14,011 nucleotides of DNA from Gammaproteobacteria bacterium (GTDB lineage: Bacteria > Pseudomonadota > Gammaproteobacteria > Chromatiales > Chromatiaceae): assembly GCA_015767355.1 (NCBI GenBank), contig JADWMH010000030.1:1-14011 (forward strand), read 5' to 3'. The position numbers and the translations under genes were made by a program. Numbering within the stretch: the first letter of the stretch is position 1; every line of letters begins with the position of its first letter. Under the pieces are notes generated by a model, which saw nothing but the letters and a program-made list of their open reading frames with translations, ran no database searches and was not told the origin of the DNA. Shown piece by piece: positions 1 to 6,590 of this stretch.

Positions 1-64
1 AGACGGACAACAGGGCAAGCAGGATCGGGAAGTTATTTTTGGACAACGACTAAGGAGAAAATCA

Positions 65-604
65 TTGAAAATCTTGTTCAGTGTATTGTTACTGCTCACA
101 TCGGGCTCAACGCTTGCCTCAACCTATCAGAACTTCAATGCCTGCACCGCATTTGTCTGCAAGCAGTCGACGGACGCCTCTCTCAGCGAAAGTGAATGGC
201 GTCAGGTGCGGGCGCTTTTCAAGGGTGTCAAAAACCCAGCTGATGAACGCATGCAGGTCAAACAGGCCATCGCCCTGCTGGAAGTACTGGTCGGCAACAA
301 GACCGGCACCTGGCGTGACCTGGCGCTCAATCAGATCCCTTCTGATAAAGCGGGACAGCTTGATTGCAAGGCCGAAGCGACGAACACCACCACCTACCTG
401 AGACTGCTCGAACAGGATGGACTGCTACAATGGCACCGAGTTCAGGATTCTGTTGTGCGCGACCGTTTCTGGCTGATCCCCCACTGGACAGGCGTTATTG
501 AAGATCAAACCACCGGTATCAAATACTCGGTGGATAGCTGGTTCAAGAAAAATGGTGAACCCCCGACTGTCGTTACGCTGGAGCGCTGGCTGAACAAAAA
601 ATGA
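65..604 (+). CDS. Small secreted protein of unknown function upstream of mnmA
   Basis: This is a 179-residue protein that I do not recognise. The start is TTG at 65, chosen because an AGGAG ribosome-binding site lies at 53-57 and because only this start gives a signal peptide. That peptide has Lys2, a hydrophobic core at residues 3-12 and a likely cut after Ala18 or Ser19; the next in-frame Met is about 60 residues in. The mature part is soluble, roughly 160 residues, with three cysteines (about C27, C32 and C101), so a disulfide in the periplasm is possible. No catalytic motif is evident. The C-terminus is basic and Trp-rich (VDSWF, ERWLNKK). Its stop overlaps the mnmA start by 4 nt (ATGA), so the two are probably co-translated, although a periplasmic protein has no obvious role in tRNA thiolation. 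The gene call is fairly sure; the function is unknown. Confidence 0.8.
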   Translation: MKILFSVLLLLTSGSTLASTYQNFNACTAFVCKQSTDASLSESEWRQVRALFKGVKNPADERMQVKQAIALLEVLVGNKTGTWRDLALNQIPSDKAGQLDCKAEATNTTTYLRLLEQDGLLQWHRVQDSVVRDRFWLIPHWTGVIEDQTTGIKYSVDSWFKKNGEPPTVVTLERWLNKK

Positions 605-1686
605 CCATCATGGTTGGCATCTCCGGAGGCGTTGACTCCTCCGTTGCGGCGCTCAGGCTGATTGAACAGGGCCATCATGTTGAAGGGTTGTTCATGAAGA
701 ACTGGGAGGAGGATGACAGCAGTGAGTACTGCAGCGCCGCCGAAGATCTTGCAGATGCCACAGCAGTGGCGCAGACGCTTGACATCAAACTGCATACGAT
801 CAACTTCTCAAGCGAATACTGGGATCGCGTTTTCAGCTATTTCCTGGATGAGTACCGCGCTGGCCGCACACCCAACCCGGATGTGCTGTGCAACAGGGAG
901 ATTAAGTTTAAGGCCTTTCTCGACTATGCACTTCAACTAGGCGCTGATGCAATCGCAACCGGCCACTATGCAGGCATCGACAAGCATGATGACTACTACC
1001 AGCTCATCCGCGCTAAAGATGACAACAAGGATCAGACCTATTTTCTCTACCTGTTAAACCAGCATCAGCTCTCCCATGCCCTCTTCCCCCTGTGGGACAT
1101 CAACAAGGAGGATGTACGCACCATCGCGTTAAAAGCCGGTTTGCAGACCCACAACAAAAAAGACAGCACCGGCATCTGCTTTATCGGTGAGCGTCGTTTT
1201 CGTGATTTTCTATCGCAGTACCTGCCTGCGCAGCCCGGCAACATCGAGACTCCGCAGGGAGAGAAGCTGGGCGTCCACCAGGGTTTGATGTACTACACCA
1301 TCGGGCAGAGGCAGGGGCTGGGAATCGGCGGCATCAAGGGGAGCGGCGAAACCCCATGGTTTGTCGCCGCAAAGGATCTGCAGCGAAATGTGCTGGTCGC
1401 TGTTCAGGGCAAACAGCACCCGCTGCTGTTTGCCCCGGCGCTGCTTGCAAATCAGATCCACTGGATTGCGCAACCTCCACAACTCCCCCTGCGCTGTCTG
1501 GCGCGATGCAGACACCGCCAGCCGCTGCAACCCTGCAGTGTAACCATGCGCGGGCATGACACCCTGCACGTCGCCTTTGATAAACCACAGCGCGCCGTCA
1601 CACCGGGACAGGCCATCGTTTTCTACCAGAAGCAGGTCTGCCTTGGTGGAGCAACCATTGAACAGGCGCTTCAGGATACATCATAA
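601..1686 (+). CDS. mnmA: tRNA-specific 2-thiouridylase MnmA
   Basis: MnmA makes the 2-thio group of U34 in tRNAs for Lys, Glu and Gln in the cytoplasm, using ATP to activate the uridine and sulfur relayed by the Tus proteins. The 361-residue length is close to E. coli MnmA (368). The N-terminal PP-loop ATP motif SGGVDSS is at residues 8-14. The catalytic cysteine pair is present: C97 in NPDVLC, with D94 before it, and C193 in STGICFIG. The ATGHYAGI block is at about 119-126, and TIGQRQGLGIGG marks the central domain, followed by the C-terminal beta-barrel. ATG 601 overlaps the upstream stop; ATG 610 is an alternative start and lies just before the PP-loop strand. The TAATG overlap with hflD implies translational coupling. 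Nothing essential is missing. Confidence 0.97.
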   Translation: MTIMVGISGGVDSSVAALRLIEQGHHVEGLFMKNWEEDDSSEYCSAAEDLADATAVAQTLDIKLHTINFSSEYWDRVFSYFLDEYRAGRTPNPDVLCNREIKFKAFLDYALQLGADAIATGHYAGIDKHDDYYQLIRAKDDNKDQTYFLYLLNQHQLSHALFPLWDINKEDVRTIALKAGLQTHNKKDSTGICFIGERRFRDFLSQYLPAQPGNIETPQGEKLGVHQGLMYYTIGQRQGLGIGGIKGSGETPWFVAAKDLQRNVLVAVQGKQHPLLFAPALLANQIHWIAQPPQLPLRCLARCRHRQPLQPCSVTMRGHDTLHVAFDKPQRAVTPGQAIVFYQKQVCLGGATIEQALQDTS

Positions 1687-2306
1687 TGAATAAATTTGAG
1701 CAGCAAACCATCGCCCTTGCAGGCGTCTACCAGGCGGCGGCGCTGGTCGACAGCCTCGCTCGCAGCGGACAAGCTGACTCCGACGCAATGGAGAAATCAC
1801 TCTACAGCGTTTTTCAGACCGATGCCGACACTACCGCAGAGATTTTTTCCGGACTCGACGGGGTGCACTATGGCCTGCAAAATCTGCAGCAACAGCTGAC
1901 CTCTCCCGCCAGGGAACAGATCGGAACCACCCGCTACAGCATCAGTGTGCTGCTTCTCTCCGGAAAACTCCTGAAGAACCCTGAGAAGCTGAATCTGATC
2001 AGTCAGGGCATCAAGGCTGCCGCTGCAAAACTTGATCTCTATGACTATACGCACAGCAACCAGATAGCCACGCTTGCCGATATCTACAGCAGCACTATCA
2101 GCGACCTGTCGCCGCGTATCATGGTGAAAGGCGACCCTCTCCACCTGCAAAACCCCGAGACCCGAAACAGAGTCCGGGCACTGCTGCTTGCGGGAATCCG
2201 CGCAGCTATTTTGTGGAGACAACTGGGCGGTTCTCGCATACAATTGTTATTTAAACGCAAGCTGTTGGTGAAAACAGCAAAGCAGCTTCTCGAACAATCC
2301 TCTTAA
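1686..2306 (+). CDS. hflD: High frequency lysogenization protein HflD homologue
   Basis: HflD is a helical, membrane-associated protein. In E. coli it binds phage lambda CII and lowers lysogeny; its normal cellular job is unsettled. This copy has 206 residues (E. coli about 213) and shows the family's N-terminal block QQTIALAGVYQAAALVDSLA at about residues 6-25, followed by a conserved YSVFQTDADT segment and a mostly alpha-helical body with a basic C-terminus. The start ATG overlaps the mnmA stop (TAATG). The mnmA-hflD pair matches the E. coli order, but purB, which follows hflD in E. coli, is absent here and replaced by an unrelated lipoprotein gene. The family assignment is firm from sequence and context. 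Confidence 0.93.
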   Translation: MNKFEQQTIALAGVYQAAALVDSLARSGQADSDAMEKSLYSVFQTDADTTAEIFSGLDGVHYGLQNLQQQLTSPAREQIGTTRYSISVLLLSGKLLKNPEKLNLISQGIKAAAAKLDLYDYTHSNQIATLADIYSSTISDLSPRIMVKGDPLHLQNPETRNRVRALLLAGIRAAILWRQLGGSRIQLLFKRKLLVKTAKQLLEQSS

Positions 2307-2328
2307 ATTTCAAAAGAAAGGTAACAAC

Positions 2329-2868
2329 ATGAGTAATAAGCTAACTACCCTGCTTGCAATGGCACTGACACTGATTCTGACTCTAACTCTCGGCGCATGC
2401 TCGCAATCAGACGATCAGGACCAGTCCGGGACTGAGCCTGCAACGCCATCCGCCACCGAAGAGCTGAAACAGAAGTCCGCTGAATTTGTTGAAAAGGCCA
2501 AAGAGCTTGGGAGTGCTGCTTCAAAGGCCGCAAAAGAGGAGGCCGCCGAAATCAAAGAGAGCGCTGCAGCCATTTATGACGACACCAAAGCCAAAGCTGC
2601 AGAACTCTATGAGCAGGCAAAAGTAAAAGCCGCCGAGCTCACTGAAGATGCAACGAAAAAAGCTGCAGAGATTACCGAGCAAGCAAAAACCAAGGCTGAT
2701 GAAATCATGGCGGATGCTGATGGGAAGTCAGCTGAAGAGAGTGAAGCAGCCAAGGTGGAAGCCAATAAACTTGTTGGCGATGCCGAGGCTGAAGCTGCGA
2801 AAGTGACTGAAGAAGCCAGGGCAGAAGCGGACAAGATCACTGCAGATGCGCAAAAAGCCGCTGAATAG
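2329..2868 (+). CDS. Outer-membrane lipoprotein made of 11-residue (hendecad) helical repeats, LEA3-like
   Basis: This 179-residue lipoprotein has a signal peptide (residues 1-23) ending in the lipobox LGAC, with Cys24 as the acylated residue. Ser at +2 predicts outer-membrane sorting. After a short acidic linker (25-45), almost the whole mature chain from about residue 50 is Ala/Lys/Glu-rich helix in consecutive 11-residue units, for example YDDTKAKAAEL (83-93), YEQAKVKAAEL (94-104), TEDATKKAAEI (105-115) and TEQAKTKADEI (116-126). Hendecads of this kind occur in group 3 LEA desiccation proteins and in right-handed coiled coils. Role by inference: a periplasmic rod or stress-protective lipoprotein. 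An AAAGG ribosome-binding site precedes ATG 2329, 22 bp after the hflD stop, so it may share the hflD transcript. Murein lipoprotein (Lpp) is unlikely: the chain is too long and has no C-terminal Lys/Arg for peptidoglycan linkage. Confidence 0.88.
   Translation: MSNKLTTLLAMALTLILTLTLGACSQSDDQDQSGTEPATPSATEELKQKSAEFVEKAKELGSAASKAAKEEAAEIKESAAAIYDDTKAKAAELYEQAKVKAAELTEDATKKAAEITEQAKTKADEIMADADGKSAEESEAAKVEANKLVGDAEAEAAKVTEEARAEADKITADAQKAAE
2476..2865 (+). repeat. About twelve 33-bp codon-level repeats encoding hendecads
   Basis: Residues 50-179 of the lipoprotein fall into an 11-residue (33-nt) register with hydrophobic Leu/Ile/Val closing most units: 83-93, 94-104, 105-115, 116-126, 127-137, 138-148, 149-159, 160-170, then a 9-residue partial unit. 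Earlier units (50-60, 61-71, 72-82) are more degenerate. The DNA copies have diverged, so this is an old protein-level repeat, not a recent tandem duplication. Confidence 0.85.
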
Positions 2869-2900
2869 CCCTCTCCTCTGAACAAAGGTTGCGTACTCCT

Positions 2901-4220
2901 ATGACCCGTATCATGACTGTTTTCCTGTTGCTGATTCTCCTGGCGCCGATGAACTCCGCATGGGCTGCAACGGAGCGTTACGACGTCGCCTACCTGTGGG
3001 ATGAGAAGATCGAAACGGTACAGAGCTACAGGGAAAAGGTCGTCAATATACTGGGACCAACGGTTGCAAAGAAACTCAAGGTCGTCAACAAGGCCCCCGT
3101 TTATGGCTTGATCTACTACCGCAACAGGGATAAGAAGGGTGCAGAGAAGGTTGCGCGCTCACATACCAAACTGCTGCAGTCGCGCGGATTAAAAGCGGCA
3201 ACAGCCGTACGCTCGAAACAGTGGAAAGTCGTCACAGGAAAAAGCCATCAGCAAACAAAACCCCTGTCCCGAAAAACAGTCGCAAAGAGCAATCGTGCAA
3301 CAACTCTGCCCGTAGAAACAGCTGCAAGGAGCAATCGTGCAATAACTTTGCCCGTAGAAACAGCTGCACAGAACAGCCGGACTGCGACTCAGCCCGCAAA
3401 AAAAACCACTACTGCGAAGCGCAAAAACAGGAACAAGAGCCTCGAGGCAGAGGTGGAGAAATTCATCAAGAGCCAGAGGAAAAAAGGAATTATTTCCAGT
3501 GACGAGCGCACCGCATGGGCGGTATTCGACTTCACTACGGGAGAGAAGCTTGTCGCCATCAATGAGGACACCCCGCTGCAGGGGGCCAGCCTCGTCAAAA
3601 CTTTCTTTGCCCTCGCCTATTTTCACAAGGTGAAGAAGGGCAAACTCAAATATGGAAGCGCCGCCAAGAAGCACATGCGGCGTATGATCCAGCGTTCCAA
3701 CAACTACTCCGCCAACTGGGTGTTGCGGCAAGCCGGCGGGCCTGCCGCCGTCAACAAGTTGCTGAAACGAAACTATCCAAAAATGTTCACGAATACCCGC
3801 CTCGTCGAATATATCCCTGCAAATGGCCGCACATACCGTAACAAGGCTTCAGCGCATGACTACAGCCGCTTTCTCTATGCGCTGTGGAATGGCAGCCTCC
3901 CCTACTCCAGTGAAATGCGGCGTTTGATGCAGCTTCCCGGTCGCGACCGCCTCTATACCGGTACGCGGAAAATACCAAAAAGCACCAAAGTCATCAACAA
4001 GACCGGGAGCACCGCCCAACTTTGCGGAGACATAGGCATCCTGATCGTAAAAGGGAGCAATGGCAAGCGCTATCCCTATACACTCGTTGGCATCATCGAG
4101 AAGCGCAAACGCACACGAAATTACGGCTCCTGGATTCGATCCCGCGGGAATGTCATCCGCAAGGTCTCCGACATCGTCTACAAGGGCATCTCACAAGAGC
4201 ATAATCTGCGCGCAGGCTAG
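2901..4220 (+). CDS. Secreted class A beta-lactamase-fold serine hydrolase with repeat linker
   Basis: This exported 439-residue protein has the three motifs of penicillin-recognising serine enzymes in the right order. These are SxxK at S230-K233 (SLVK), SxN at S266-N268 (SNN, preceded by MIQR), and KTG at 367-369 (NKTGS). It therefore has the beta-lactamase / D,D-peptidase fold, but substrate specificity cannot be read from this. A clear class A general-base ExxxN is not visible, although Glu and Asn occur near VEYIPAN. Residues 1-22 are a signal peptide (cut after AWA). An N-terminal domain of about 80 residues follows, whose second half weakly recalls SPOR domains. Then comes a basic linker containing a 14-residue repeat. 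ATG 2901 is preferred over TTG 2889 because AAAGG at 2884-2888 can serve it and would almost abut the TTG. A cell-wall role is inference. Confidence 0.85.
   Translation: MTRIMTVFLLLILLAPMNSAWAATERYDVAYLWDEKIETVQSYREKVVNILGPTVAKKLKVVNKAPVYGLIYYRNRDKKGAEKVARSHTKLLQSRGLKAATAVRSKQWKVVTGKSHQQTKPLSRKTVAKSNRATTLPVETAARSNRAITLPVETAAQNSRTATQPAKKTTTAKRKNRNKSLEAEVEKFIKSQRKKGIISSDERTAWAVFDFTTGEKLVAINEDTPLQGASLVKTFFALAYFHKVKKGKLKYGSAAKKHMRRMIQRSNNYSANWVLRQAGGPAAVNKLLKRNYPKMFTNTRLVEYIPANGRTYRNKASAHDYSRFLYALWNGSLPYSSEMRRLMQLPGRDRLYTGTRKIPKSTKVINKTGSTAQLCGDIGILIVKGSNGKRYPYTLVGIIEKRKRTRNYGSWIRSRGNVIRKVSDIVYKGISQEHNLRAG
3246..3413 (+). repeat. 42-bp in-frame tandem repeat in the serine-hydrolase linker
   Basis: Two nearly identical 42-nt units (3288-3329 and 3330-3371) encode SNRATTLPVETAAR and SNRAITLPVETAAQ. 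A degenerate unit lies on each side (3246-3287 and 3372-3413), giving about four 14-residue units. The middle pair is so similar at DNA level that it looks like a recent slippage or duplication in the linker between the N-terminal and catalytic domains. Confidence 0.85.
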
Positions 4221-4269
4221 ACATATCAGGAGCCTGTCCGAGACGGCCTTTACAATATATTCAGAGTGT

Positions 4270-4308
4270 TTGCGTTGTTTTTCCTCTGCGCCCTCTGCGC
4301 GAGTTAGC
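4270..4308 (+). repeat. Half-palindrome intergenic repeat (CTCTGCG type)
   Basis: The 119-bp spacer 4221-4339 holds a T-rich run followed by repeated CTCTGCGC steps ending in GCGCGAG. This matches the layout of the right arm of the repeat copies beside glgC (T-run, then cttggcg / tttgcg steps, then gcgagag). Only one arm is present here. I see no clear promoter or terminator in the rest of the spacer. Confidence 0.5.
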
Positions 4309-4339
4309 TTTTCCACTGTTCCCGCACTGAGACGCTGAT

Positions 4340-5260
4340 ATGCAGCATGTCGTCATACAAATGGGTTTCCTGATTCTGTGCGGCTTTGCATGGAGAGTCA
4401 TACAACCAGCCGGAATTGGCGCTGACACCCTGCGCAAGACGGTGACAACGCTGGTCTATTACCTGCTTCTGCCGGCACTGGTATTGCGCCTGTTATGGAC
4501 AACGCCTTTGGGGCTGGACTCTCTGCATATCGCGATCAGCGCCGCTGTCGCTATTCTCCTCAGTCTGGCGGCAATGTACCTGGCCTGCAGAGTCTGCAGT
4601 CAACCCAGGGCCGTCATGGGGGCTCTGTTGCTGGCGGCAGCCTTTCCCAATGCCACCTATATGGGACTGCCGTTTCTTGAGAGCCTCTATGGCGCCCAGG
4701 GAAGCAGTATTGCCATCCAGTACGACCTGTTCGCCTGCACTCCGATACTGCTGACCGGCGGCATCCTCATGGCGAAATATTATGGCGACAGCGACGAACC
4801 GGTGCACCTGTCTCGTGATCTGCTGCGCATTCCACCGCTGTGGGCTGCAGCTGCAGCCATTATGATGCAGCTTTCTGCAACCGATCTTCCGCTGTGGCTG
4901 GACGGCGCATTGCTGATGCTGGGAAGCGGCGTGGTTCCCCTGATGCTGATCTCGGTAGGTCTCAGCATCCGCTTTGACAGCTGGAAACCCTCCTATTTTC
5001 CTGCGATCCTGCAGGTGGTGATCATTCAGCTGCTGTTCGCGCCGGCGGTCGTGCTGGGATTGAGTTCTGTGATCGATATGCAGGATATCATCCACGATGG
5101 CGTCATTCTTGAAGCCGCCATGCCTTCCATGGTGCTTGGACTGGTGCTGTGTGATCGTTTTGGGCTGGAAACCGCTCTCTATGCAACTGCAGTGACAGTG
5201 ACAACCTTCGTGTCACTCTTCACTCTCCCTCTGTGGTACAGCTGGCTGCAGGCGATGTAG
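4340..5260 (+). CDS. AEC-family permease (auxin efflux carrier type)
   Basis: This is a 306-residue, very hydrophobic inner-membrane protein with about ten transmembrane helices, matching the AEC family (bile/arsenite/riboflavin transporter superfamily) in length and layout. Seen in the sequence: an N-terminal helix around residues 5-20, the LVYYLLLPALVLRLLW helix pair region, the family's Asn-(x)3-Gly-Leu-Pro motif (NATYMGLP at about residues 104-111), and a C-terminal repeat with EAAMPSMVLGLVL. Bacterial AEC proteins include malate and other organic-anion permeases, but the substrate cannot be told from sequence. ATG 4340 has only a weak ribosome-binding site; ATG 4361, in frame, is possible. 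It is the last + strand gene and converges with cdd. Context does not tie it to the nucleoside genes. Confidence 0.88.
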   Translation: MQHVVIQMGFLILCGFAWRVIQPAGIGADTLRKTVTTLVYYLLLPALVLRLLWTTPLGLDSLHIAISAAVAILLSLAAMYLACRVCSQPRAVMGALLLAAAFPNATYMGLPFLESLYGAQGSSIAIQYDLFACTPILLTGGILMAKYYGDSDEPVHLSRDLLRIPPLWAAAAAIMMQLSATDLPLWLDGALLMLGSGVVPLMLISVGLSIRFDSWKPSYFPAILQVVIIQLLFAPAVVLGLSSVIDMQDIIHDGVILEAAMPSMVLGLVLCDRFGLETALYATAVTVTTFVSLFTLPLWYSWLQAM

Positions 5261-5279
5261 CACTGTTCAACGAAGAGAT

Positions 5280-5351
5280 CATAGGATGCCGCTGAGGAAC
5301 GAAGCGCATCATTTTTGATTGATGCGCTTCGCAAGCTCAACACATCCTATG
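5280..5351. repeat. 72-bp bipartite palindrome between convergent genes
   Basis: The outer arms CATAGGATG (5280-5288) and CATCCTATG (5343-5351) are perfect 9-bp complements. Inside them a 12-bp perfect stem (5300-5311 with 5320-5331, cgaagcgcatca) closes an 8-nt loop. The element lies 20 bp after the permease stop, in the 198-bp spacer facing the cdd stop. It could end transcription from either side, but the run of T expected of an intrinsic terminator does not follow the stem on either strand. The layout looks like a dispersed palindromic repeat. Confidence 0.75.
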
Positions 5352-5420
5352 AGTATTTCGTACCCTTCAACAAGGTACTGATTCAAAATATCCGCAAACT
5401 GTCCAAAAACCAATCCCTCA

Positions 5421-5451
5421 TTTTTTCGTGCTTTTCGTGACTTTCGTGGTT
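5421..5451 (+). repeat. TTTTCGTG tandem-step intergenic repeat
   Basis: Three steps of a TTTTCGTG-like unit (ttttttcgtg, cttttcgtga, ctttcgtggt) at about 10-nt spacing lie just past the cdd stop. Read on the other strand they would encode HESHEKHEK, but there is no start or ribosome-binding site and I treat it as non-coding. The structure parallels the 4270-4308 element: one arm of a palindromic repeat, without its partner. Confidence 0.5.
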
Positions 5452-5458
5452 AAAAAAG

Positions 5459-5860
5459 TTAAAGCTCTTCCCCCAGAAAGCCAAAAGGCAGCAGTTCTGC
5501 AATACTGTGCTGAGAAACATCGGTTGCCGAGGCGTAGCTGAAAACAGCTGCATCATTGCCGGACTGCTCTGCAATAACCTGCCTGCATGAGCCGCAGGGG
5601 TAGGCTTTGACAAGCTCCTGAACAGCGTTGCGTGCAAGAATATGCACCTCTCTGACATCACCGCGCCTGGCGCCCTCGGTAACCGCTGTGTGGATCGCAT
5701 TTCTCTCTGCACAAATCGTTGTGGGATATGCTGCTGATTCCACATTTACCCCCCTGTACTCCATGCCATCGCGCGTAATGACGATCGACGCCACACTAAA
5801 GCCTGAATAGGGCGCCGATGAATAATCCAGCAGCTCATAGAGTTGTGCAAAATAGTTCAT
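5459..5860 (-). CDS. cdd: Cytidine deaminase
   Basis: Cdd converts cytidine and deoxycytidine to uridine and deoxyuridine with release of ammonia, in the cytoplasm. The 133-residue protein is the short, tetrameric type (unlike the larger E. coli enzyme). The zinc and proton-shuttle motif CAE is at C50-E52 (TICAERNAI) and the second zinc motif PCGSC is at 88-92, supplying C89 and C92. The substrate-pocket APYSGFSV segment is at residues 16-23 and the NVES segment at about 39-42. Its ATG overlaps the stop of the upstream membrane/GNAT gene (ATGA), and I see no good ribosome-binding site, so translation is probably coupled. It is the last gene of the nucleoside locus and would feed uridine and deoxyuridine to phosphorylases such as DeoA. 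Confidence 0.96.
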   Translation of the reverse strand: MNYFAQLYELLDYSSAPYSGFSVASIVITRDGMEYRGVNVESAAYPTTICAERNAIHTAVTEGARRGDVREVHILARNAVQELVKAYPCGSCRQVIAEQSGNDAAVFSYASATDVSQHSIAELLPFGFLGEEL

Positions 5861-6477
5861 ATATTTTTGGTATAGATGTTTGAACCACCAGACTGCCGTA
5901 CAAAGCCGACCTTCTCAAGATAGAGGCGATGGGCATCATCGTCTGCAGTAGTCCTCAATGTGCTGATTCCTCTCTCCCTGAAAAACTCCGGATGATCATT
6001 GAAAAAATATTTCCCCAATTTGTAATCCCGGTAACGCGGTATCACATAGTCGAGTTTGATATCCAACGCACCCCCGCCATCCTCTTCACCAATTAGCACA
6101 CCCGCAATCTCGTTGTCACGCAGCATGTAGAGCGCAGTATGCTCTTTCTCCAATTTCTCCATCGGAATCAGCTTGCTGATCTCTTTGTTGTTGACGTTGA
6201 GAAAGTGCCGGTAATAGTCCGAATCGGTCGATGCATTGATGATTTTGAAATCCTCCCTGGTGCTGTAGATTTTGTAGAGAAAATAGATGTTGATCGCGGC
6301 AATGCCGAGATTCGCGAACAGCACAGGCGGCGAAGAGACCAGATAACCAAAGTACGCAAAAAGAAAGCAGCCCAGCATGTTGATCCATCGCAGTTTGAGG
6401 ATCGAAGACATCGTCAGCGATATCAACACCACCAGCGATGCAAGGTACCCAAGCCACTCTACCCAGTCAAATTCCAC
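5857..6477 (-). CDS. Three-helix YgjV/SemiSWEET-like membrane unit fused to a GNAT-like acetyltransferase domain
   Basis: This 206-residue protein begins with GTG at 6477, served by GAGGGG at 6484-6489. Residues about 7-70 form three hydrophobic helices. The first has WLGYLASLVVLISL, the second WINMLGCFLFAYFGYL with a short SSPP turn, and the third FANLGIAAINIYFLYKIY. A GYxAS start, an FxYFG end to the second helix and an Asn early in the third recall YgjV and SemiSWEET 3-helix units. Residues about 80-206 look like a GNAT fold: a strand then VIPRYRDYKLGKYFF (the motif A position, but lacking the usual first Gly) and a C-terminal HRLYLEKVGF, typical of GNAT proteins. The GNAT call is likely; the membrane-family call is tentative. 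It overlaps cdd by 4 nt and lies downstream of deoA, so a nucleoside-linked role is a guess from context. Confidence 0.82.
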   Translation of the reverse strand: MEFDWVEWLGYLASLVVLISLTMSSILKLRWINMLGCFLFAYFGYLVSSPPVLFANLGIAAINIYFLYKIYSTREDFKIINASTDSDYYRHFLNVNNKEISKLIPMEKLEKEHTALYMLRDNEIAGVLIGEEDGGGALDIKLDYVIPRYRDYKLGKYFFNDHPEFFRERGISTLRTTADDDAHRLYLEKVGFVRQSGGSNIYTKNI

Positions 6478-6502
6478 AATACACCCCTCTTAAAAAAAGT
6501 TG

Positions 6503-6581
6503 GCAGTCGTCAGTTAGCAGTAGAAACACAGAGCACTAACTGCGAACTCTCTATTACTGCATACTGCCAACTGACGACTGC
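6503..6581. repeat. Near-perfect inverted repeat in the deoA to membrane-GNAT spacer
   Basis: The 20-nt arms 6503-6522 and 6562-6581 are complementary at 19 of 20 positions (gcagtcgtcagtt on the left, aactgacgactgc on the right), with a 39-nt loop. It fills most of the 113-bp spacer after the deoA stop and ends 21 nt before the downstream ribosome-binding site in transcription order. In mRNA it would form a strong hairpin that could stabilise the upstream message or reduce read-through. There is no U-tract of terminator type next to it. Confidence 0.85.
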
Positions 6582-6590
6582 AGACTTCAT

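Noticed and set aside
1..53. Possible 3' end of an upstream gene, reading ...SRIGKLFLDND and ending at TAA 51-53.
   Set aside because: Only 17 codons are visible and no family can be recognised. The frame of the next gene is also open to the window edge, so neither reading is decisive.
2607..2885. Long Ala/Ser-rich open frame opposite the lipoprotein.
   Set aside because: It mirrors the repetitive Ala/Glu/Lys codons of the real gene and has no ribosome-binding site or known motif.
2889..2900. TTG start adding four residues to the serine hydrolase.
   Set aside because: AAAGG directly abuts this TTG and cannot serve it; ATG 2901 gives a clean signal peptide.
3189..3731. 180-codon open frame opposite the serine hydrolase, with Cys-rich repeats.
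   Set aside because: The repeats are the reverse complement of the 42-bp linker repeat; the sense frame has a signal peptide and all active-site motifs.
5280..5351. Canonical intrinsic terminator.
   Set aside because: No T-tract follows the stem on either strand, and the nested symmetric arms fit a palindromic repeat better.
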